41,981 nt of DNA from Candidatus Poribacteria bacterium (GCA_028821605.1 JAPPFM010000046.1:97124-139104); one strand, 5' to 3'. Positions 33,177-41,740 are shown, counted from the first letter of the stretch. Made by a program: numbers and translations. The notes: generated from the letters alone by a model not told the origin.

Positions 33177-33233
33177 GATGTTTTGCAGTCTCTATGCGTA
33201 GAAAGCACTCTCCTTTTCCCAGTTTAGTTTACC

Positions 33234-34031
33234 TTAGAATGTTTCCGATTCCGAGGGGATAAGTTTACCAATTCGATTAAACCGGATATTTCCTATCATC
33301 TTCCACGGTTCCCATAACTTCGCCGGACGATTGGCAAACGAAAATACAACCATAAAAGCCTGTCCTTTAATATCATCTACAGCGACAGGTCCCCAGAACC
33401 GACTATCACTACTCTGGTCGCGATTATCGCCCATCGCGAACACCATCCCTTTAGGTACAGTGAATGGATTTCCTTCAGGAAACTTTCGCCTAAACTGACT
33501 TTCGGTCAAGGTATAGTTGTCGTAATTTTCACCAGTTGGGAGATATTCCGGATACCGAAACGGCGGGAAATCCTTTCTGAAAGGGCTGAACCTTAGATGT
33601 TTTGTATAGGTGCTGTCATCAACGGCTTCGCCGTTCACATAAAGCGTATCATCACGCGTTTCAACGGTATCTCCGTCAACGGCTACAATGCGCTTGATAA
33701 AATGTCGCTCGTCATGTGCTGGAATAAAAACGACGACATCGCCGCGTGTCGGTTCGTGAAAATCAAAAATTTTTATATCTGTGCCGGGAATCTTGACCCC
33801 GTAGATAAACTTGCACAGTAGAATCTGATCGCCGACGAGGAGTGTATCTTCCATGGATCCAGAAGGGATTCTATACGCTTGAACAATAAATGGATTTACG
33901 AAACCGAAAACGAAAATGAGTGAAACAATAATTTGCTTTATACACTCATGAACCTTTGATTTGTGAAGTCTTTTGTGTTTGGCTAATTTGGGTTCAGGGA
34001 CTTGTGTGCGTTTTTGTGTATTCTTCTTCAT
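33234..34031 (-). CDS. lepB: Signal peptidase I, copy 2
   Basis: A 265-residue S26 peptidase with a longer, basic N-terminal tail (MKKNTQKRTQVPEPKLAKHK), a membrane helix (about 31-50), nucleophile S59 (IPSGSMEDTLL), base K113 (HFIKRIVAVDGD) and an intact MGDNRDQSSDSRFWGPV box. It lies 71 bp downstream of lepA, the classic lepA-lepB arrangement. The two lepB copies are highly similar (roughly two-thirds identical by eye), which points to a tandem duplication. Different N-termini may give different localisation or substrates. Confidence 0.92.
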   Translation of the reverse strand: MKKNTQKRTQVPEPKLAKHKRLHKSKVHECIKQIIVSLIFVFGFVNPFIVQAYRIPSGSMEDTLLVGDQILLCKFIYGVKIPGTDIKIFDFHEPTRGDVVVFIPAHDERHFIKRIVAVDGDTVETRDDTLYVNGEAVDDSTYTKHLRFSPFRKDFPPFRYPEYLPTGENYDNYTLTESQFRRKFPEGNPFTVPKGMVFAMGDNRDQSSDSRFWGPVAVDDIKGQAFMVVFSFANRPAKLWEPWKMIGNIRFNRIGKLIPSESETF

Positions 34032-34102
34032 GATAGAACCGTCGGGTAAAACGGTGATCTCCTTTCTCCGGTCTCAGTGTCTTTGTCGGTCGCGATTGTG
34101 CG

Positions 34103-35908
34103 CTATTCATCAGTTGCAAGCATTGCCATGAATGCTTCTTGGGGAACATCAACGTCGCCGATCTGTTTGAGTCGTTTTTTGCCCTCTTTCTGTCTTTCAA
34201 GCAATTTCCGTTTCCGTGTCACATCGCCGCCGTAGCATTTCGCGGTAACGTTTTTTCGGAGTGCCCGCACTGTTTCGCGTGCTACGATCTTATTTCCGAT
34301 TGCGGCTTGGACTGGCACTTCAAACATCTGCCGTGGAATTAACGCTTGCAACTTGGTCACTAACGTCTTTCCACGTGTTTCTGCCTCGTCTTGTGGTAAA
34401 ATCGTTGAAAGCGCGTCTACGGGTTTGCCGTTCAGTAGGACATCTAATTTGACAAGTTTTTCGGTTTTGTATTCCCCAATGTCATATTCTAATGAACCGT
34501 AACCGCGTGTCAACGATTTAAGTTTCGGGTAGAAGTCCATTAGCATTTCGCTGAGTGGAAGTTCATAGAGCAATTGCACGCGACTTGCGTCCAATTGGTT
34601 CATCCGCTTATATACACCCCGACGCTTCTGACAAAGTTCCATTGCATTTCCAATATACTCGCGAGGAACTATTATGTCAATATTGACATACGGTTCTTCA
34701 ATTCGTTCGATGTCATTTGGTTCTGGGAGATGCGCGGGATTGTCGACCGGTACATGTCCACCGGTTTTCAGGTAGACGCGATACATCACGCTCGGAGCGG
34801 TCCGCACAAGTTCAAGTCCAAATTCCCGTTCAAGGCGTTCATGGATAATTTCCATGTGAAGCAACCCGAGAAATCCGCATCGAAATCCGAAGCCGAGCGC
34901 AACGGATGTTTCGGGTTCAAAATTAAAAGAGGAATCGTTCAGACGTAATTTATCGAGTGCCTCACGCAGCGCATGAAATTGATTTGTGTCCGCTGGATAG
35001 AGACCACTGAATACAAGCGGTTTCATCTCTCGGTAACCGGGGAGTGGTGTCGCTGTCGGTTTTGTGTGGTGTGTGATTGTATCCCCGATTTTTGCCTTGT
35101 CAATCTCTCGGATGCCTGCAATAAGATAGCCGACTGCACCCGTGCGAAGTTCCGTGGTCGGTTGCATCTCTGGTGTGAAGATGCCGACCTCCTCAACTTC
35201 GTAGGAGCGTTTCGTCTCCATGAGTTGAATTCTCTCTCCCAACTTCACACTGCCGTCAAAGATGCGCGTGTACATGATGACCCCACGATAGTTATTATAG
35301 ATGGAGTCGAGCACGAGTGCCTTCAATGGGGCTTCAGTCTCACCTATGGGGGCGGGGATCCGGTTGACAATTGCTTCCAATATGGCAGGAATACCGGTTC
35401 CCATTTTCGCGCTAACGAGGAGCGCGTCGTCAGCGGGAATACCGATGACTTCTTCTATCTGCCGTTTGGCTTCGTCGGGTTGTGCCGTTGGCAAGTCGAT
35501 TTTATTGACGACGGGGATAATCTCAAGGTCGTTGTCAATCGCGAGATAAGCGTTTGCAAGGGTTTGTGCTTCGACACCTTGGGCGGCATCGACAATTAAA
35601 ATCGCACCTTCGCACGCAGCGAGGCTACGTGAGACTTCGTACGTGAAATCGACGTGTCCGGGTGTGTCAATCAGGTTGAGTTCGTAGCGGTTTCCATCGT
35701 CAGCGGGATAGTGAAGTTTGACAGCGGTTGCTTTAATGGTAATACCGCGTTCGCGTTCCAGATCCATTAAGTCAAGCACCTGTTCACGCATATCACGCTC
35801 GGTGAGTGTGTTCGTGTGCTCGAGAAGCCTGTCGCTCAGCGTGCTTTTCCCGTGATCGATGTGTCCTAAAATACAGAAATTCCGTATGTGTTGAAGATTC
35901 GTTGGCAT
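34103..35908 (-). CDS. lepA: Elongation factor 4 (LepA), back-translocating GTPase
   Basis: A 601-residue translational GTPase of typical length. It has the P-loop GHIDHGKS (15-22), [14 protein letters not shown], and the LepA-specific C-terminal domain ending in [22 protein letters not shown]4 binds stalled ribosomes and can promote back-translocation. It heads the lepA-lepB-lepB-selB-selC run. The ATG at 35908 has no Shine-Dalgarno sequence, and a TATACT -10-like box ends only ten bases before it. Confidence 0.96.
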   Translation of the reverse strand: MPTNLQHIRNFCILGHIDHGKSTLSDRLLEHTNTLTERDMREQVLDLMDLERERGITIKATAVKLHYPADDGNRYELNLIDTPGHVDFTYEVSRSLAACEGAILIVDAAQGVEAQTLANAYLAIDNDLEIIPVVNKIDLPTAQPDEAKRQIEEVIGIPADDALLVSAKMGTGIPAILEAIVNRIPAPIGETEAPLKALVLDSIYNNYRGVIMYTRIFDGSVKLGERIQLMETKRSYEVEEVGIFTPEMQPTTELRTGAVGYLIAGIREIDKAKIGDTITHHTKPTATPLPGYREMKPLVFSGLYPADTNQFHALREALDKLRLNDSSFNFEPETSVALGFGFRCGFLGLLHMEIIHERLEREFGLELVRTAPSVMYRVYLKTGGHVPVDNPAHLPEPNDIERIEEPYVNIDIIVPREYIGNAMELCQKRRGVYKRMNQLDASRVQLLYELPLSEMLMDFYPKLKSLTRGYGSLEYDIGEYKTEKLVKLDVLLNGKPVDALSTILPQDEAETRGKTLVTKLQALIPRQMFEVPVQAAIGNKIVARETVRALRKNVTAKCYGGDVTRKRKLLERQKEGKKRLKQIGDVDVPQEAFMAMLATDE

Positions 35909-35918
35909 GATATAGATA

Positions 35919-35924
35919 GTATAT
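35919..35924 (-). promoter_or_regulatory. lepA: Possible -10 box of lepA
   Basis: On the minus strand, TATACT lies ten bases before the lepA ATG. TAGACA is found 18 bases farther upstream. Initiation would leave only a few untranslated bases, consistent with the absent ribosome-binding site. Confidence 0.35.
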
Positions 35925-35983
35925 CACAACGTTTGTCTGTTTGTCTATAGAATTTCGTTTTCAGTACAGAGTCATTTTGTACG

Positions 35984-36694
35984 TTACTGGAATTGTCCTA
36001 TCACATCACCGAGTTTTTTGAGAGAATTATTGCGCTGCAATGTTTCTCTATTGATGACAATGTGTTCGACTACTTCAGGAGACAAGGCTTCACGGTATTT
36101 TTCACGGTTGATATTCCTTGGTCGGATATTGGGATTGAGTTCTGAGAGAATCTTTTCAGAAAACTCAATTAGGTATTCTTTCGGACCCTTACCGCCTTGT
36201 TCCGTCTCAACGATGTTCTCTGTATTCCCTTTCTGATAACGGTTTACTAAACGCTTGAGGGATGGGTTTGCTGATACTTTATCGCGACAATTATTCCTGT
36301 ACTGTGCGCGTTTTGTTGCGAAGTAACAGAATATTCCAAGACAATCTATGAGTAACCATGCCTCAAGTTCCTGAATAGCCTCTACAAGAAATACTTTACC
36401 AGCAAAATTTGGGTCGTTGACTACCTGTTTAATCTGATTTATTAGAGAATTCGGTTGTTGCAGTCTTTCATGGTGTGCTATCGGTCCGTCTCGGTCAATC
36501 ACTAAAATAACACAGTCCTCATCTTCAAGCAAAATTTGAATAGCCTTCCTGAGTCGTGTAGGGGGTTTAAGTCTACCAGTGGTGTCAATAGACATCGCTT
36601 CAAGTTTCAAATATTCCTTCAACTTATTTGCCAAACACTTCACTGCCTTTGCATCGTTGTCTGACTCTAAAGTCCAGATTCTTATGCTTGGCAT
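35984..36694 (-). CDS. TOPRIM-like DUF4276-type protein paired with ATPase
   Basis: A 236-residue protein whose acidic motifs fit the TOPRIM-like fold of DUF4276 and OLD-type nucleases. They are E10 (WTLESDNDAKA), D67-R-D69 (ILVIDRDG) and the helix VEAIQELEAWLLID (104-117, E105, E109, E111). A C-terminal KGPKEYL (169-175) and LSPEVVEHI (204-212) follow the family's DNA-end pattern. It overlaps the upstream ATPase gene by 13 bases, so the two are translationally coupled. AAA ATPase plus TOPRIM pairs are known in anti-phage systems (for example PARIS, and Gabija in a related sense). Defence is inference, and no phage or restriction gene was found intact beside it. Confidence 0.7.
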   Translation of the reverse strand: MPSIRIWTLESDNDAKAVKCLANKLKEYLKLEAMSIDTTGRLKPPTRLRKAIQILLEDEDCVILVIDRDGPIAHHERLQQPNSLINQIKQVVNDPNFAGKVFLVEAIQELEAWLLIDCLGIFCYFATKRAQYRNNCRDKVSANPSLKRLVNRYQKGNTENIVETEQGGKGPKEYLIEFSEKILSELNPNIRPRNINREKYREALSPEVVEHIVINRETLQRNNSLKKLGDVIGQFQ

Positions 36695-37863
36695 TCGGCT
36701 GTATCCTCCATTTCATCTGGCAGGAGTCCACTATCAAAGACAGCACTACCAATCCCGAAATCAGCAATCCAACCATCAAGTGCCTTCTTTTTACCGCGGT
36801 AATCCTCAAGGTTGAGCACCTCTGTGCCGAAGCCCGGACGGTTGCGTAACAGTAAAACCCCGAGTGAATCTCCCAAACTTTCTGGATTGAACGCGCCAAG
36901 CAGTTGTGAACTGTGTGTGGTAATGATAACCTGAGAATATTGTGCAATTTGCTCAAGTACATTGGCAATGTCAGATAGGGCACCGGGGTGTAAGTTTCGT
37001 TCTGGTTCTTCAATAGCGATGAGCGGGGGCAGTTCAGGTTCGTTGAGCAAAATGTAATAAGCAACTAAGCGTAGTGTACCATCCGAGGCACCATGCAACG
37101 GGATAGGATTTTTGTATCCTTCCAATAGACAAAGTTGGTTTTTTCCATCAATTGGCCGTTGGTCTATTTCTCGATTTGTGCTTAAGGCAAGGGAATCACT
37201 AATATTTTGGAAGCTCTCTGGAGAATACTTATGCCAGTTCCAAAGAACCTTTGCTAAGTCTACACCATAAGTGTCAAGTTTTGAAGGCTCTCGAATCTCT
37301 GTTTTACCAGGTGAGATTGTTGCAAGGTTGCCACGCATAAAGTTTGGCGAAAAATCGTAAAATTCCCATTCTTTAATAAATCCAGTTAATGCGCGTGTAA
37401 TTGGTTTGTTACCGTAATTTCCGGCAGACCCCAAAGCGAGTTTATTGGAGTTATACGTTGTCTCATTTTTACCATTTTCATCCCGAACTACTCCCTGGCC
37501 ATTCTCAATTGAAATCACGTTTACATCGTTAACGGATAATTGTTCCGCATGAAAAGGAAAATTAGGTTTTGCATTTACTTCTAAGTGGTATGAGGTTTTG
37601 TTTTCTTCTAATTTCGTCTCTAAACGAAAAGATATTTTTTCTGCCTCACTTGTCCAAAGAGAATCCATGATTAATTCGTCTAAAGGTAAACTTTCATCAA
37701 CCATCATCCTATTGAGAAGATGTAACGCCAAGAGGGTATTTGATTTTCCGCTTGCATTCGGTCCGACGAGAACTGTTAGCGGTTTAAATGGAAGCGTAAC
37801 GTCCCGCAAACTCAGGAAGTTTTTGATATGAATTTTTTCTAAAAATGCTTTCCCTTCAGACAC
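36682..37863 (-). CDS. AAA/ABC-type ATPase (AAA_15/AAA_21, RecF/OLD-like)
   Basis: A 393-residue ATPase with Walker A GPNASGKS (34-41), a signature-like loop HGASDGTL (257-264), Walker B LIAIEEPE (281-288) and switch His H317 (IITTHSSQ). The insert between Walker A and the signature is short, with no long coiled coil, so it is of the compact SMC-like class rather than SbcC/Rad50. The start is GTG at 37863 with AGGAGGTG nearby, a strong site. It is the first gene of the ATPase-TOPRIM pair and would act as sensor or motor with the downstream nuclease-like partner. Confidence 0.82.
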   Translation of the reverse strand: MSEGKAFLEKIHIKNFLSLRDVTLPFKPLTVLVGPNASGKSNTLLALHLLNRMMVDESLPLDELIMDSLWTSEAEKISFRLETKLEENKTSYHLEVNAKPNFPFHAEQLSVNDVNVISIENGQGVVRDENGKNETTYNSNKLALGSAGNYGNKPITRALTGFIKEWEFYDFSPNFMRGNLATISPGKTEIREPSKLDTYGVDLAKVLWNWHKYSPESFQNISDSLALSTNREIDQRPIDGKNQLCLLEGYKNPIPLHGASDGTLRLVAYYILLNEPELPPLIAIEEPERNLHPGALSDIANVLEQIAQYSQVIITTHSSQLLGAFNPESLGDSLGVLLLRNRPGFGTEVLNLEDYRGKKKALDGWIADFGIGSAVFDSGLLPDEMEDTAECQA

Positions 37864-37948
37864 AGTTATTCACCTCCTATTTCCTTTGCTATGATTATAT
37901 ATTGATATGTTGTGTATGTCAATCGCATTCCACCTTTTGGCGTAAGTC

Positions 37949-38029
37949 TTAAATCTCGGATTTGTTAAACAGATCAAGGTGATAATTGCTGTCTTTGAGG
38001 ATGGTTTGGATGATGTCGGGTTGCGTCAT
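37949..38029 (-). CDS. Small 26-residue ORF, probably a truncated N-terminus
   Basis: ATG at 38029 with AAAGGAAC upstream encodes a 26-residue acidic and hydrophobic peptide (begins MTQPDIIQTILKDS, ends NKSEI) before TAA. The opening resembles the N-terminus of a larger helix-rich protein such as a restriction or DNA-modification subunit. That is an impression only. It may be the surviving start of a deleted gene. It lies 23 bp downstream of the frameshifted ORF. Confidence 0.35.
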   Translation of the reverse strand: MTQPDIIQTILKDSNYHLDLFNKSEI

Positions 38030-38052
38030 AGGTTCCTTTCTTTAGCATGCAT

Positions 38053-38388
38053 TCACTTTCCGTGAAAATCTCTGAAGGCATCACGAGTTTTCATGGCAAT
38101 AGATTCAATAGTTCCTACATCAAATGTCAGCATATCCATATCTTCAAATTCAGCCTTGACCTGTTTTGACATCATGGCATAGATGAACTTATGAGATCTG
38201 AACCAGTCATTTATATCTATATCAGGAATTTCATCTTTTATCACTCTCATTCGCACCGTGTATTTATCGAGAGTCGCGGGAAGATCCGTCAGTTGATAGT
38301 GTATAAATTTGATTTCTACTAATTTCCACTTTATATCAAAGCCTTTTGATTCTTCCTTTAAAATTTCTGCTCAAAATTAACTTTCATT
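38053..38388 (-). pseudogene. Frameshifted small gene, function unknown
   Basis: A good ribosome-binding site (GGAAGGAAC) and ATG at 38388 open a frame (MKVNFEQKF) that stops after nine codons. A second frame, offset by one base, starts within those codons and continues for about 105 residues (through KWKLVEIKFIHYQLTDLPA and on to the stop at 38053). One missing base near 38370 would join them into a protein of about 110 residues. The encoded sequence is plausible, with a Lys/Glu-rich N-terminus and a C-terminal helix. I do not recognise the family. A sequencing indel is an alternative. The site does not look like a classic slippery heptamer. A 35-codon ORF (38484-38377, MANANCATC) overlaps its start. 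Confidence 0.5.
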
Positions 38389-38594
38389 GTTCCTTCCGTT
38401 TTCGGCATTTCGGATGGTGAACCTCAATGATTGTCTGTTTCTATCTTCCACTCTGTAGCAAGTAGCGCAATTGGCATTAGCCATCTGGTTGTCAGTTGTC
38501 AATGTTTACCATCCATTTTTCTGGCCGATTTTCACATCAAAGGGAGGCGCGATCGGATGATGTTACCTCCCTGCGTAGATGTACAACGGACTTT

Positions 38595-39203
38595 CTATAG
38601 CGGTTTGACCTTAATGTTTCGACACCAGATTTTTCCGCCGTGGTCTTGGATGCCGATATGTCCACTCCGTGGGAAGTCCTTGAGCGGAATACCGAATTTG
38701 TTGCGACTGCCGTCCGGGTTCTGATGTGCCGTATCCCATTCGTCGAGATCTGCACGGACAATTTCTTCACCGTTGAGCGTCACAGCAACGATACTGCCAT
38801 CACAGGTGATGGTCATCTGATTCCACTCACCGGCGGGTTTACAGGTATTCCGGGTCGGTGCCAGTGCATCATAGAGTGCACCGCAGTCGTGGGTATCCGT
38901 AGGCTCCTTGCCGTGTGTATCTAATATCTGAATTTCGAGTCCGCTCTGAACGGCATCGTCAAGGTCTGCCCATCGAATGAAAATTCCGCTGTTGACTTTC
39001 GGCTCGGTTTTGTAATCGAGTGCAAGGACGAAGTTATCGTAGTGTTGTTCGGTATAGAGATATTTTCCGCCCTGAACGGTGCAGAGAATACTCCCCTCGT
39101 CGATAACCCATCCTTCGGCGTTTCCGGTGGCTCCCCAACCGGTGAGTGTCTCACCGTCAAACAGGGATATCCATCCCTCATTTTTCTCTTTTTCTGTTAA
39201 CAT
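38595..39203 (-). CDS. DUF1080 (3-keto-disaccharide hydrolase-type) domain protein
   Basis: A 202-residue single-domain protein of the concanavalin-like DUF1080 family, recently named 3-keto-disaccharide hydrolase. Typical motifs are WISLFDGETLTGW (11-23), the beta strand NFVLALDYKTEPKVNSGIFIR, the THDCGALYDALAP loop (104-116), PAGEWNQMTITCDG and the C-terminal GHIGIQDHGGKIWCRNIKV. No signal peptide is seen, so it seems to be cytoplasmic, whereas many relatives are secreted. The start has AAAAGGAG upstream. It lies 24 bp downstream of the SDR gene. Substrate unknown. Confidence 0.82.
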   Translation of the reverse strand: MLTEKEKNEGWISLFDGETLTGWGATGNAEGWVIDEGSILCTVQGGKYLYTEQHYDNFVLALDYKTEPKVNSGIFIRWADLDDAVQSGLEIQILDTHGKEPTDTHDCGALYDALAPTRNTCKPAGEWNQMTITCDGSIVAVTLNGEEIVRADLDEWDTAHQNPDGSRNKFGIPLKDFPRSGHIGIQDHGGKIWCRNIKVKPL

Positions 39204-39227
39204 ATTTTCTCCTTTTATTTCTCGAAT

Positions 39228-40187
39228 TTAGGTTAATTCAACCAGTTTATAGCTTAAATCGACTAATTTCTTTGCAGTATCCATATTTCTGGCATTTGGA
39301 TTTGGAGATGTCATGGGCCAACCGCCATTTTTACATTCTTTGTCTCTATACAGCACGCTGCTTTGGCTGAAATACGCGCCTGAATGGTTTGGTGCATCAT
39401 CAGAGAGCAAACAGTGAAGTGATGTTTGGGCTGCTTCTTCATTACTGTCAGTGATGAAAGGGCTGAATGGTGCCATCACCACTCTCATGATTTTCATAAC
39501 CAAACTATTGCCTCCAAAGTTTGATCGTGCCCAACCTGGGTGAACAGAGGCTGCTGTAACACCTGTGCCTTCCAGTCTTTTCGCAAGCTCCATTGCATAT
39601 AATACAACGGCAACTTTAGCCTCGGCGTAAGCAGCGAAATTATTGAATTTCCTGGTGTTAAAATTCAAGTCATCCAAATGGACATTGGGTCGGTTTCGTT
39701 GACTTCCTGCATGAACAACAGACGAAACAATCACCATTCTTGATGGCGCGCTTTTCTTCAATATATCAAGCAATAATTCAGTAAGTAGGAAGTGTCCGAA
39801 ATAACTAACGCCTATAGCCATCTCAAATCCATCTTTCGTCCGTTCGATCGCGCTGCCAAAAGTCACGAGTCCCGCGTTGCATACTAAAGCATCCAGTTTA
39901 TCATATTTCTTTAAGAATTCGGCAACAAAATCTCTCACCTCTTGTAGGTCGGCAAGGTCTAATCTCATGACTTCGTAACTACCTTTTAATCCGGTAAAAC
40001 TTTTGGCCACTTCCTCTGCAGCATCGGGTCTTCTGCATGCCATTATTACATGGCCGCCCTGCTTGACGAGTTGTCTTGTGGTTTCGAGACCAACACCCGA
40101 ATTGGCTCCGGTTACGATATAAATTTTTCCACTTATGTCTTTTGAAAGCGTTTTTTCATCGACCCATAATACGTTACTTCTACCCAT
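39228..40187 (-). CDS. Short-chain dehydrogenase/reductase, retinol-dehydrogenase-like
   Basis: A 319-residue classical SDR of the retinol dehydrogenase/WW-domain oxidoreductase type. It has the cofactor motif TGANSGVG (26-33), D77 in RLDLADL, NAG (104-106), the catalytic Ser in VSSVVH (S155/S156) and YAEAK (Y187, K191). An Arg (C51-R52-R53) after strand beta-2 suggests NADP(H). The PGWARSNFG segment (after the catalytic Lys) is usual for the group. AAGGAAATA precedes the ATG. Substrate unknown. Its promoter region has three TTGTATAG repeats. Confidence 0.86.
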   Translation of the reverse strand: MGRSNVLWVDEKTLSKDISGKIYIVTGANSGVGLETTRQLVKQGGHVIMACRRPDAAEEVAKSFTGLKGSYEVMRLDLADLQEVRDFVAEFLKKYDKLDALVCNAGLVTFGSAIERTKDGFEMAIGVSYFGHFLLTELLLDILKKSAPSRMVIVSSVVHAGSQRNRPNVHLDDLNFNTRKFNNFAAYAEAKVAVVLYAMELAKRLEGTGVTAASVHPGWARSNFGGNSLVMKIMRVVMAPFSPFITDSNEEAAQTSLHCLLSDDAPNHSGAYFSQSSVLYRDKECKNGGWPMTSPNPNARNMDTAKKLVDLSYKLVELT

Positions 40188-40197
40188 TATTATTTCC

Positions 40198-40229
40198 TTG
40201 TATAGCTTTTGTATAGTTATCTTGTATAG
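40198..40229 (-). promoter_or_regulatory. Three direct repeats TTGTATAG upstream of SDR gene
   Basis: TTGTATAG occurs at 40198, 40209 and 40222 (plus-strand reading), spaced 11 and 13 bases. They lie 11 to 42 bases before the SDR start. They could be operator sites, about one helical turn apart, or overlap the promoter (TATACAA on the gene strand). Confidence 0.4.
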
Positions 40230-40269
40230 TTATAGTAACGTGAGTTTGAAAATAAAAATTAAAGCGTCC

Positions 40270-40496
40270 CGTAGGTTGGGTTGAACGGAGACTACTAAAA
40301 ATCGTACACAACACGGAATTTTCAAGCGGACAGAGAAATCTGAAATCACCAAAAACCGAGTGAAACCCAACACATTATGATACTGATACCGTTTGAGATG
40401 TTGGGTTTCGCTACTATCTATCCGAATGGTTCATTGAAGAACGGAACTGTGTATAGCGAAATACACTTGTGGTTTTACCGCTCAACCCAACCTACG
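40270..40496. mobile_element. MITE-like element with 19-bp terminal inverted repeats
   Basis: The left end CGTAGGTTGGGTTGAACGG (40270-40288) and the inverse of the right end (CGTAGGTTGGGTTGAGCGG, 40478-40496) differ at one base. A second, inner inverted pair GAAACCCAACA / TGTTGGGTTTC lies in the middle. TCC flanks both ends, a possible 3-bp target duplication. The 227-bp element has no coding capacity, as expected for a non-autonomous miniature element. Confidence 0.7.
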
Positions 40497-40539
40497 TCCT
40501 ACGATGCCACAGGCTAACAGTTTCCTATGCTACAATTGC

Positions 40540-41649
40540 CTATCGCAAACTTTCTAAAAATAGTCTTCCAACATCAACGTTATACTCAAAATCTGTTGCT
40601 GACCAAGGGCTGTTATAGCCGATGATCGGCACATAACTTTCGTGGCGCGATCCGTGTGAACGCACCGCGGTTGGCTCTACTGCTGTTTCCAATTCACCGA
40701 AAACGGTCGTTGCATCTGCTAACACAAAGATGTCGCCGATCCGCTCGCGGTGAAGGCGGAACGTCTGTGCTGCGTCTTCCGCAGCATAAGCCTCTTCAAT
40801 GCCGGGTGTGTTCAAAAGAATTTGGATCGCTTCGGCTATATCCGCTTGATTTTCGAGGAATACATAAGCGGCACCCCCCAAGTTGCCGTGGTGTGCGACG
40901 TACCGATCCTTGATAATTGGAATTGAACTTGCGGGGATGTCCTGTTCTGTGAGTACGCGGCCTGGGTCAAGTGCTGTAGTCTTCTCTAACATCCCGTGGT
41001 CGGCTGTGATATAGATTTCACGCGCTGGTTCGTCATCAATAATCTCCCCAATAATCCTGTCTAATTCTACAAGATGCTGTTGGGATAGATCCTCGTCGGG
41101 CGCGTATTTGTGTTGAACCCAATCCGTTGTTGAGCAGTAGACGAGTTCAGGGTCGTCTTTACGCAGCGTTTCTCGGACAGCGCGGAGTAGCCACCAATTG
41201 ATTTCAACGGAATAAATTGGCTCAACCGGTCCCGCTGTGTGGATGTATTCAGACGGTGGGTCTTCGGCGGCGACAGCGATATCCGTGCCCGCTTCCAGCA
41301 TCCGTAGTAGTTTTTTCTTTGTCACAAACAAGGCGGTTTTGTCTGCGAATTTGTGGGCTTTGGCGGTCTCAAAGAGTGTCGGCGCGAGAAGGAAACGGTT
41401 GTCCTCAATAAATTCGCCTTTGCCGGTTGTTCGATCGACATGATAGTTCGTCGTGATGCCGTGTGTTTCGGGGAATGTTCCGGTGGCGATGCTCACGTTG
41501 TTCACATTCGTAACGGAGGGGATAACGGCATTGGCGTGTACATAGAATCCGGTTTTTGCCAACTGACCGATGGTGGGGAGATCGCTTGCTGCAAGGTAGT
41601 CGTGGCTACCCGCATCGATACAGAGGATGAGAATTTTTCGTTTTTTCAC
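40540..41649 (-). CDS. Alkaline-phosphatase-superfamily hydrolase, phosphonoacetate hydrolase-like
   Basis: A 369-residue member of the type I phosphodiesterase/nucleotide pyrophosphatase family. The nucleophile is T47 (PSVTNVNNVSIATG), a pattern close to phosphonoacetate hydrolase PhnA. Metal ligands include D12 (LCIDAGS), D176 and H180 (STTDWVQHKYAP), D217-H218 (TADHGM) and H336 (SHGSRHESYVP). STTD-x-x-QHK-x-AP is typical of phosphonoacetate hydrolase, which makes acetate and phosphate. No phn transport or 2-aminoethylphosphonate genes are adjacent. Other phosphate esters remain possible substrates. The start is GTG at 41649 with GGAG about 14 bases upstream and a good promoter at 41712-41740. 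Confidence 0.82.
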   Translation of the reverse strand: MKKRKILILCIDAGSHDYLAASDLPTIGQLAKTGFYVHANAVIPSVTNVNNVSIATGTFPETHGITTNYHVDRTTGKGEFIEDNRFLLAPTLFETAKAHKFADKTALFVTKKKLLRMLEAGTDIAVAAEDPPSEYIHTAGPVEPIYSVEINWWLLRAVRETLRKDDPELVYCSTTDWVQHKYAPDEDLSQQHLVELDRIIGEIIDDEPAREIYITADHGMLEKTTALDPGRVLTEQDIPASSIPIIKDRYVAHHGNLGGAAYVFLENQADIAEAIQILLNTPGIEEAYAAEDAAQTFRLHRERIGDIFVLADATTVFGELETAVEPTAVRSHGSRHESYVPIIGYNSPWSATDFEYNVDVGRLFLESLR

Positions 41650-41711
41650 GCTGTGTGTGTTGCTCCGCTATCTGATATTCTGCTGTATTAACCTTTTTGT
41701 CTGGAGAAAAA

Positions 41712-41740
41712 ATTGTAGCAGCTATCTGTCTAAATTGCAA
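41712..41740 (-). promoter_or_regulatory. Sigma-70 promoter of the phosphonoacetate hydrolase-like gene
   Basis: TTGCAA (41740-41735), 17 bases and TACAAT (41717-41712) lie upstream of the GTG at 41649, with a leader of about 55 nt. It is divergent from the RNA promoter at 41768. Confidence 0.6.

Larger units (their letters stand above)
40188..40539. other. Intergenic region, repeat-derived
   Basis: This 352-bp gap holds three TTGTATAG repeats next to the SDR gene start and the MITE-like element (40270-40496). After it comes a degenerate copy of a short palindromic repeat (40505-40532). No gene is seen. Confidence 0.6.

Noticed and set aside
34973-35599. 208-codon open frame on the plus strand inside lepA
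   Set aside because: Antisense to lepA, with no recognisable domain.
38053-38388. Programmed frameshift
   Set aside because: No slippery heptamer or downstream stem fits the overlap point; a simple indel is more likely.
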